From contig JAIQFB010000017.1 of the NCBI GenBank assembly GCA_020073485.1, positions 41,641 through 105,640 on the forward strand: a stretch of DNA of 64,000 nucleotides. The letters run 5' to 3'. The stretch's first letter is position 1; each line of letters opens with the position of its first letter. A model generated the notes under the pieces. That model was not told where the DNA came from, did no database searches, and worked only from the letters and a program-made list of their open reading frames with translations. The stretch is from Terriglobia bacterium. GTDB taxonomy: Bacteria; Acidobacteriota; Terriglobia; Acidiferrales; UBA7541. Of the stretch, positions 57,877 through 64,000 are shown piece after piece. The translations under genes and the position numbers were made by a program.

Positions 57877-58104
57877 TCATCTAACCTTTCGGTCATCACG
57901 CGATAGTGGAAATGCGCTGCATAATAGCAAAAGCCCAGAAACGAAGGCCCTCTTTTCAAAGGTCGTCGCCTCATAAAGCCAATTGTTGCCGGTCATGTTG
58001 TTATATCGCTGAAGATTGAGAGCTCGCGGCAAAGCGTGCCCCAGCCAAAAGCAAAGCAAAAAGGATCCTGCGATTATTGATACAAGACTGCGTTTGCTCG
58101 TCAA
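57877..58104 (-). CDS. Possible small membrane protein (75 aa) in the acyl-CoA operon
   Basis: TTG start overlapping the carboxylase stop as TTGA, then 75 residues ending 12 bases before the HMG-CoA lyase-like start. Two hydrophobic segments (LVSIIAGSFLLCFWLGHAL and AFVSGLLLLCSAF). No family recognised. Tight fit between two coding regions supports it, but the base composition is more AT-rich than its neighbours and the start is non-standard, so it could be spurious. Confidence 0.4.
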   Translation of the reverse strand: MTSKRSLVSIIAGSFLLCFWLGHALPRALNLQRYNNMTGNNWLYEATTFEKRAFVSGLLLLCSAFPLSRDDRKVR

Positions 58105-59777
58105 GTTTGGAGCACGCCGGTCCTAAGTTCTTTCACATCGGGATTGAGCGCTGCCGCCTCCAGCGCCCAGACCAACGCTTCCCGCGTTTGCGCGGGATCG
58201 ATGATGGCATCCACCCACAGGCGGGCCGCGGCGTAGCGCGGATCGGTCTGGTGTTCGTACGTGGCGCGCGTGGATTCGTACAACTCTTTTCGCTCTGCGT
58301 CGGAGAGCTTCTTGCCGGAGCGCTCCAGTTGCTTGATCTTGATTTCGACCAGCGTGGAGGCAGCGGCGTCGCCGCTCATCACCGCGAAGCGCGCGGTAGG
58401 CCAGGCGAATAGGAACCGCGGGTCGTACGCTTTGCCGCACATGGCGTAATTTCCCGCACCAAAACTTCCGCCGCAAATGACCGCGATTTTCGGCACCACG
58501 CTATTCGATACGGCGTTCACCATTTTTGCGCCGGCGCGAATAATCCCGCTCCATTCCGCTTCTTTGCCGACCATGAAGCCGTTGACGTCATGCAGGAAAA
58601 TCAGCGGCACCAGATTCTGATTGCAGTCCAGGATGAAGCGCGCGGCCTTTTCGGCCGACTCGGTGTAAATCACGCCGCCGAATTCAATGCGGCGCTCTCC
58701 GGTCGCCGCGTCGATGGTCGGCACATGTTTCTTGTTGTTGGCGACGATCCCCACGGCCCAGCCGCCGATGCGCGCGTAACCGCACAGCACGGTCTTGCCG
58801 TATTCCGCGCGATACTCCTCGAATTTGCCGCCGTCGACGATGCGCGCGATGATTTCATGCATGTCGTATTGTTTGGCCGGATCGGACGAAAATATTCCGT
58901 AAATGTCCTCTGGCGGAAACGTCGGGTTTTCGGATTCCTTGTAGTCGAACCGCGCGGCAAGGGGATGTCCCATCTTGTCGACCAGCGCGCGAATGCGTTC
59001 GAGGCAGGAGTCGTCATCAGGCTCGCGAAAATCGACCGTGCCGCTGATTTCCGCGTGCATTTTCGCGCCGCCCAGTTCCTCGGCGGAAACTTTCTGCCCG
59101 ATGGCGGCCTGCACCAGCGCGGGCCCCGCAAGAAACAGGCCGGAACCTTCGGTCATCAGAATTTTGTCGCACATCACCGGCAGATACGCGCCGCCCGCGA
59201 CGCACATCCCCATGATGGCGGTAATCTGCGGAATGCCCATGGCGCTCATGACGGCGTTGTTGCGAAACACGCGTCCGAAGTCGTCGGTGTCCGGAAACAC
59301 ATCTTCCTGCAGCGGCAAAAACACGCCCGCCGAATCGACCAGGTAAATCGTGGGGATATGATTGTCGATGGAAATATTCTGCGCGCGAATGACTTTTTTC
59401 GCCGTAAGAGGGAAGAACGCCCCGGCCTTCACCGTGGCGTCGTTGGCGATGATCATCACCAGCCGTCCGCAGATCCTCGCGAGGCCGGTAATCGTGCCCG
59501 CCGCCGGAGCTCCGCCCCATTCCTCATACATTTCGTGGGCCGCGTAAATTCCCAGTTCAAAAAAGGAAGTATGCGGATCGATCAGCTTGGCGATGCGTTC
59601 GCGCGCCGTCAGTCGGCCTTTCTTGTGCTGCGATTCAATGGCCTTTGCGCCGCCGCCCTGATGAATCTCGGTTTCCTGGTTCTTGATCTCCGTGACCAGA
59701 TCGATCATGCGGCGCGTATTCTTCTCAAAGTCCGGCGAGTTGCGTTTGATCCTGGTTTCGAGAACGGAACTCGTCAA
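58101..59777 (-). CDS. Acyl-CoA carboxylase carboxyltransferase (beta) subunit, MCC/PCC type
   Basis: 558 residues from a TTG at 59777 preceded by GAGGAG at seven bases. Biotin-dependent carboxyltransferase with two crotonase-like halves: GTITGLARICGRLVMIIANDATVKAGAF, GMCVAGGAYLPVMCDK and GGSFGAGNYAMCGKAYDPRFLFAWP. Sequence pattern fits methylcrotonyl-CoA carboxylase more than acetyl-CoA carboxylase. The biotin carboxylase (alpha) subunit is not in the window. Heads the run carboxylase, small frame, HMG-CoA lyase-like, crotonase, thioesterase, which fits leucine/isovalerate catabolism. Confidence 0.92.
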   Translation of the reverse strand: MTSSVLETRIKRNSPDFEKNTRRMIDLVTEIKNQETEIHQGGGAKAIESQHKKGRLTARERIAKLIDPHTSFFELGIYAAHEMYEEWGGAPAAGTITGLARICGRLVMIIANDATVKAGAFFPLTAKKVIRAQNISIDNHIPTIYLVDSAGVFLPLQEDVFPDTDDFGRVFRNNAVMSAMGIPQITAIMGMCVAGGAYLPVMCDKILMTEGSGLFLAGPALVQAAIGQKVSAEELGGAKMHAEISGTVDFREPDDDSCLERIRALVDKMGHPLAARFDYKESENPTFPPEDIYGIFSSDPAKQYDMHEIIARIVDGGKFEEYRAEYGKTVLCGYARIGGWAVGIVANNKKHVPTIDAATGERRIEFGGVIYTESAEKAARFILDCNQNLVPLIFLHDVNGFMVGKEAEWSGIIRAGAKMVNAVSNSVVPKIAVICGGSFGAGNYAMCGKAYDPRFLFAWPTARFAVMSGDAAASTLVEIKIKQLERSGKKLSDAERKELYESTRATYEHQTDPRYAAARLWVDAIIDPAQTREALVWALEAAALNPDVKELRTGVLQT

Positions 59778-60027
59778 GTGCGGCTCCTCGGAAGATTTGC
59801 TCGCGGCAACCTGCGGCGCGGCGATGCGACAGTATAAGCTGATTCCGGGCGGTTGTGCAGGCGGTGAAAGACAAATGCATTCGCACGATGTGCTTGAATT
59901 CGTACCTCCACGGGATTTCCAGCCGAAACCACGCCGGAAATTATCGTATAGTCTTCAAGGATTGAGGAAGCTTTATGCAGGCTTGCCGCGTCTCATACGA
60001 GGTGGGGAATCGCGAAGGAGAATGGGA

Positions 60028-62895
60028 ATGACTTGCGCCTTTTTCAGCCGCTTGTTGCTAATGGGTCTTTCGGCCGCCGTCGCGGCCGTGTCCGTGTCCG
60101 GACAAACCACGGAGAAGAAAATGCCGCCGAAGAAGGCTCCCGCGAAGACAGAATCGTCGGCCGCGCCCATGGAGGGCCTGCCCACGCTCAAATTTGAAAA
60201 ATACACGCTGCCCAATGGCCTGGTCGTAATCCTTTCCGAGGACCATCGCCTGCCGCTGGTTTCGACAAACATCTGGTATCACGTGGGCCCGGCCAATGAG
60301 CTTCCGGGCCGCACGGGATTTGCGCACCTGTTCGAGCACATGATGTTCGAGGGCTCGAAGCACGTTCCCGGCAATGATCATATCAAGTATCTCGAAGCGG
60401 CGGGAGCCTCCGACATCAACGGCACCACCGATTTTGACCGCACCAATTATTTCGAGACGCTTCCCGCAAACCAACTTGAACTCGCCCTGTGGCTCGAATC
60501 CGACCGCATGGGCTATCTCCCCGACAAGCTCGATCAGGCCAGCCTGACCAACCAGCAGGACGTGGTGCGCAACGAGCGTCGCCAGAGCATCGAGAACAGC
60601 CCATATGGCATCGTCGAGGAAGCCGTATTCCACGAACTGTATCCCAAGGGCCACCCGTATTACGCGGACGTGATGGGTTCGCACGCCGACATCCAGGCGG
60701 CGAAACTCGAGGACGTGCGCAATTTCTTCAAGCTCTACTACGCGCCGAACAATGCCAGCCTCGCGATTGTCGGCGATTTCGATCCGGCGGAAGCGAAAAA
60801 GCTCGTAGAAAAATATTTTGGCCCGCTCAAGCGCGGCGCTCCCGTTCCGAAAATTGCTGCCGTGACCCCGCCCATCACCGCCGAGCGCCGCAAGGTGATC
60901 CACGATCAGGTGGAATTGCCGCGCGTGTACATGGCCTGGCTGACCTCGCCGATTTTCAAGCCCGGTGACGCTGACGCTGACCTTGCTTCGGACATTTTGG
61001 GCGGCGGGAAATCCAGCCGGCTGTACAAGAAGCTCGTCTACGAAAAGCAGATCGCGCTGGACGTCAGCGCTTCGCAGAATTCCCTGATCCTCGGCTCGAT
61101 GTTTGAGATTGTGGTGACCGCCCGCCCCGGCCATTCCGCCGACGAAATGGAAAAGGCGATCGACGAGGAACTGGCCGCATTCCGCAAAGACGGCCCCACC
61201 GCAGCGGAGCTCGAGCGAGCGCGTAACGGCGTCGAGACGCGCATGATCCAGGGCCTGGAACGTCTCGGCGGCTTTGGCGGCGTCGCCGACCGCTTGAATG
61301 AATACAACCACTACCTCGGAAATCCGGGCTACTTCGCCGAAGACGTCGCGCGCTACCAGAAGTCCACGCTCGCCTCGATTCGCGGCTTCGCGCAGCAGCA
61401 ATTGAAACCGGCCGCGCGCGTGGTCATCTACGGAATTCCCGGCAAGCCTGATCTTGGCCCCGACGTTCCCACTCCGAAAACCCTTGCAAAGGGCAAGAGC
61501 ACCGGCGGGGAAACGGTGAACGTGGACGCCCCCTGGCGCGCGTCCGCGCCGGAAGCTGCCGCCACCCGCACCGTGAATCTGCCGGTCCCGGAAATTTTCA
61601 AACTCTCGAATGGCTTGACCGTAATGTACAACTACCGCCCCAACCTGCCCGTGGTCGCGGCGAACCTGGTATTCGCGACGGGAAGCTCGGCCAATCCGGT
61701 AAATAAGCCGGGCCTCGCCAGCTTCACCGCGAACATGCTGCAGCAGGGAACCGCAACGCGCAACGCCACGCAGATTGCCGACGAAGCCGCGCTGCTGGGC
61801 ACCGCGCTTTCTTCCGGCTCCAGCATGGATGGCTCCACCGTAGGTATCAGCTCGCTGACGAAAAACTTTTCCGGCGCGCTCGACCTGATGGCCGACGTCG
61901 TCCTGAATCCCACGTTTCCCCCCGACGAAATCGAGCGTCGCCGGGCATCGCGCCTGGCCGCGTTCGCCGACGACCGCAGCGATCCGAACGTGCTCGTGGT
62001 CCGCACGGGCGTAGCGGCGCTGTTCGGCCCCGGTTCGCCATTCGGCTACGACAATTCGGGCAACGAAGCATCCATCAAGGCCATGACGCGCGAAGATCTG
62101 GTGAATTTCTGGAAGACGAATTACGTTCCAAACAACGCGGCGCTGGTCGTGGCCGGAGATATTCCCGTCGATCAACTCAAAACATTGGCCGAGAGCAAAT
62201 TTGCCGCGTGGAAGCCGGGCCAGATCTCCCCCGCCTCCAATGGCGATATCCAGCCAACCAAAGCAAAGATCGTGATCGTCGACCGGCCCGGCGCGCAACA
62301 GACCATGGTTCGCCTCGAACAGATGGGCGTCGCGCGCAACACTCCCGATTACCCGGCGATGGAAGTGATGAACTCTGAGCTGGGCGGCCTGTTTTCCAGC
62401 CGCATCAATCTGAATCTGCGCGAGGAGCACGGGTACACGTACGGCGCGAGTTCCTTCTTCGTCTACCGCCGTTCGCTCGGATATTTTCTGACCGGCGGTG
62501 GCATCAGGACCGATGCCACGGGGCCCGCGGTGTCGGAAATTTTGAAGGAACTTCACCGCATGATCGACACTCCGATGACCGACTCTGAACTGAGCCTGGC
62601 CAAGGATTCGCAGTCCCGTTCCTTGCCCGGCATGTTTGAATCGAGCAGCGGCGCGGCCGGCGCTCTCTCGGAAATTTTCATGTACAACCTGGCGTCCGAT
62701 TATTTCGCGAAATTGCCGGAGCGGCTGAACGCCGTGACCTCCGAGGACGCCCAGGCGGCGGCCAAAAGATATCTCCACCCCGACCAGATGATTCTGATCT
62801 GCGTGGGCGACCGCGGCAAGATCGAGCCGCAACTGCTGAAACTCGACTTGGGCGCGGTGGAAATTCGCGACGCCGACGGAAACGTGGTTCCGTAG
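60028..62895 (+). CDS. Secreted double-length M16 zinc metalloprotease
   Basis: 955 residues from ATG 60028 (GGAG seven bases before; ATG 60022 is also possible). Signal peptide FFSRLLLMGLSAAVAAVSVSG. The first half carries the zinc site HLFEH near residue 110 with third-ligand Glu in RNERRQSIEN; the second half repeats the M16 fold without the zinc motif. Such pitrilysin-like proteins degrade peptides in the periplasm. It is inserted, divergently, between the carboxylase operon and the methylmalonyl-CoA mutase genes. Confidence 0.93.
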   Translation: MTCAFFSRLLLMGLSAAVAAVSVSGQTTEKKMPPKKAPAKTESSAAPMEGLPTLKFEKYTLPNGLVVILSEDHRLPLVSTNIWYHVGPANELPGRTGFAHLFEHMMFEGSKHVPGNDHIKYLEAAGASDINGTTDFDRTNYFETLPANQLELALWLESDRMGYLPDKLDQASLTNQQDVVRNERRQSIENSPYGIVEEAVFHELYPKGHPYYADVMGSHADIQAAKLEDVRNFFKLYYAPNNASLAIVGDFDPAEAKKLVEKYFGPLKRGAPVPKIAAVTPPITAERRKVIHDQVELPRVYMAWLTSPIFKPGDADADLASDILGGGKSSRLYKKLVYEKQIALDVSASQNSLILGSMFEIVVTARPGHSADEMEKAIDEELAAFRKDGPTAAELERARNGVETRMIQGLERLGGFGGVADRLNEYNHYLGNPGYFAEDVARYQKSTLASIRGFAQQQLKPAARVVIYGIPGKPDLGPDVPTPKTLAKGKSTGGETVNVDAPWRASAPEAAATRTVNLPVPEIFKLSNGLTVMYNYRPNLPVVAANLVFATGSSANPVNKPGLASFTANMLQQGTATRNATQIADEAALLGTALSSGSSMDGSTVGISSLTKNFSGALDLMADVVLNPTFPPDEIERRRASRLAAFADDRSDPNVLVVRTGVAALFGPGSPFGYDNSGNEASIKAMTREDLVNFWKTNYVPNNAALVVAGDIPVDQLKTLAESKFAAWKPGQISPASNGDIQPTKAKIVIVDRPGAQQTMVRLEQMGVARNTPDYPAMEVMNSELGGLFSSRINLNLREEHGYTYGASSFFVYRRSLGYFLTGGGIRTDATGPAVSEILKELHRMIDTPMTDSELSLAKDSQSRSLPGMFESSSGAAGALSEIFMYNLASDYFAKLPERLNAVTSEDAQAAAKRYLHPDQMILICVGDRGKIEPQLLKLDLGAVEIRDADGNVVP

Positions 62896-62922
62896 ACGGC
62901 CTGCCCCTTTGGAGGACGCGGG

Positions 62923-63330
62923 TTAGCGGGCCTTCGCTGCGGCGCTCTGACGCACGAACTCGACAATATCCTGCGTGGATGTTCCGGGAAGAAAAATTTC
63001 CGCTATACCGGCCTTTTTCAGGGCGGGAATATCCGCCGCTGGGATTGTGCCGCCGAGAAGCACGGTTACGCCGTCCATCCCTTTTTCCCGAAGCAAGTTC
63101 ATGAGCTGCGGTGCGAGCGTATTGTGTGCGCCGGAAAGAATCGACAGTCCGATGACGTCGACATCCTCCTGCAGCGCCGCCGAAGCAATCATCTCCGGAG
63201 TCTGCCGCAGCCCCGTATAGATCACTTCCATCCCCGCATCGCGCAGCGCCCGAGCAATAATCTTCGCTCCCCGGTCGTGCCCGTCCAGGCCCGGCTTCGC
63301 AATCAGCACTCGAATCCTCTTCTCTTGCAT
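62923..63330 (-). CDS. Methylmalonyl-CoA mutase B12-binding (small) subunit
   Basis: 135 residues from ATG 63330 ([20 protein letters not shown]). Cobalamin-binding fold with the DxHxxG motif (LDGHDRGAK) that supplies the lower axial His, then [10 protein letters not shown] and LLGGTIP typical of the mutase C-terminal domain. Works with the catalytic chain encoded just upstream as a separate gene, as in archaeal and some bacterial split mutases. The ribosome-site region consists of a CTCTGTG repeat (CACAGAGAA). Confidence 0.94.
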   Translation of the reverse strand: MQEKRIRVLIAKPGLDGHDRGAKIIARALRDAGMEVIYTGLRQTPEMIASAALQEDVDVIGLSILSGAHNTLAPQLMNLLREKGMDGVTVLLGGTIPAADIPALKKAGIAEIFLPGTSTQDIVEFVRQSAAAKAR

Positions 63331-63350
63331 TTCTCTGTGCCCTCTGTTTT
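63331..63350. repeat. CTCTGTG-type repeat upstream of the B12 subunit start
   Basis: TTCTCTGTGCCCTCTGTTTT, same core as at 255-325 and 19281-19330. It directly abuts the start codon of the small mutase subunit. Confidence 0.6.
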
Positions 63351-63416
63351 GGACCGTTGCCTTTTCCAGAAGAATAGACCGCGGCGCGTATTCCATCAAG
63401 AAACCATGTTTGAAGA

Positions 63417-64000
63417 TTACGTTACAGCCGCCTCCTCATGCGTGCCGAAAACGTCCTGCAACGCGGCGCAAATTTCTCCCAGCGTGGCGTAAGCCTTTAC
63501 CGCATCGTAGATCAGCGGCATCAGGTTCTCGGTCCCCTCCGCGGCTTTGCGCAAATTCGACAGGCTGCGCCGGACCGCATCCGAAGAGCGGTCAGCGCGC
63601 AATTTGCGCAGCCGTTCGGACTGGTTCCGCCGCACCGATTCGTCGATTTGCAGCGTCTCAAGGGGTTTCTCTTCGCCGGTAAATTCGTTCACCCCGACAA
63701 TAATTTTTTCCTTGCGGTCGACGGCCACATGGTAGCGGTAGGACGCGTCGGCGATTTCCCTCTGCGGGTAGCCGCGCTCGATGGCGGAGATCATGCCGCC
63801 CATGGCGTCGATTTTCCGGATGTAATCCCAGGCGCCCTGCTCGACTTCATTGGTGAGTGTTTCCAGGAAATAGGAGCCGCCGAGCGGATCGGCGACGCTG
63901 GTGACGCCGCTCTCATGAGCCAGGATTTGCTGTGTGCGCAAGGCGAGGGTCGCGGCGAATTCGGTGGGCAGCGCCCAAGCCTCGTCGAGCGAATTGGTGT
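63417..64000 (-). CDS. Methylmalonyl-CoA mutase large (catalytic) subunit, C-terminal part
   Basis: At least 194 residues, reading in from the right edge without a start. Sequence [32 protein letters not shown] and [10 protein letters not shown] are hallmarks of the (beta/alpha)8 catalytic domain, and the chain stops after the linker without a B12 domain, which is encoded separately just downstream (62923-63330). Isomerises methylmalonyl-CoA and succinyl-CoA for propionate and branched-chain use. The N-terminus lies outside the window. Confidence 0.93.
   Translation of the reverse strand, partial: TNSLDEAWALPTEFAATLALRTQQILAHESGVTSVADPLGGSYFLETLTNEVEQGAWDYIRKIDAMGGMISAIERGYPQREIADASYRYHVAVDRKEKIIVGVNEFTGEEKPLETLQIDESVRRNQSERLRKLRADRSSDAVRRSLSNLRKAAEGTENLMPLIYDAVKAYATLGEICAALQDVFGTHEEAAVT

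Noticed and set aside
60058..62832. Very long open frame (over 900 codons) on the minus strand
   Set aside because: It is the high-GC antisense shadow of the M16 protease gene, whose frame has a signal peptide, zinc motif and ribosome site.

Overview
The window reads as chromosomal DNA of a GC-rich, didermic, menaquinone-using soil-type bacterium, most like an Acidobacteriota member. That placement is an inference from gene content, not a database result. The clues are three tandem type IV pilins with near-identical N-termini, a split methylmalonyl-CoA mutase, a DUF4139 protein, many small secreted hypotheticals, and gaps filled with several families of palindromic repeats. Both ends are cut inside genes: an aminopeptidase P at the left and the methylmalonyl-CoA mutase catalytic subunit at the right.

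Layout. 1-4.8 kb: aminopeptidase P end, a DUF1905 protein, efp (variant tip loop, bracketed by two 90-bp repeats), an HD-GYP response regulator and purB. 5.1-8.9 kb: a four-gene minor-pilin operon (FimT/PilV/PilW/PilX types). 9-16.3 kb: secreted HNH-like protein, M28 and M16 peptidases, a metallo-beta-lactamase-fold protein, aldo/keto reductase and a Tat-exported FMN oxidase carrying CxxCH. 16.5-24.6 kb: rlmN, pgeF, acpS, mtaB, two half-size TauE/SafE genes with a 4-bp overlap, a PHP phosphatase, a cystathionine-beta-synthase-like enzyme and a Rid protein. 24.7-28.8 kb: DUF4139 protein and an ECF sigma/anti-sigma pair. 29-31 kb: three pilin genes. 31-33.7 kb: LolA-like protein and a membrane TPR protein. 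34-40.5 kb: pilC-pilB-pilM-pilN-pilO-pilP plus an unusual pseudopilin. 40.6-49.4 kb: lytic transglycosylase, HAD phosphatase, tRNA-Ala(CGC), S41 protease, tatA/B-tatC, aroB and menG. 49.6-54 kb: pilD, a histidine kinase, a secreted coiled-coil protein and an NtrC-type regulator. 54.2-64 kb: alpha/beta hydrolase, an acyl-CoA/branched-chain catabolic operon, a large M16 peptidase and methylmalonyl-CoA mutase.

The strongest common thread is type IV pili. Four separate blocks (minor pilins, major pilins, motor and alignment complex, prepilin peptidase with a two-component system) together encode most of a pilus machine. The secretin PilQ and retraction ATPase PilT are not in the window. A good -24/-12 (sigma-54) promoter lies before the second pilin and a weaker one before the minor-pilin operon. 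The NtrC-type regulator beside pilD is the natural candidate to act on them, in the manner of PilS/PilR. A second thread is short-chain acyl-CoA catabolism (carboxylase, HMG-CoA lyase-like, crotonase, thioesterase, mutase).

I found no CRISPR array, transposase, prophage or restriction system. The most unusual items are the Tat flavoprotein with a c-type heme motif, the pilin regulation module with its secreted coiled-coil protein, the pseudopilin lacking Glu5, the two-gene TauE/SafE transporter and the dense intergenic hairpin families.
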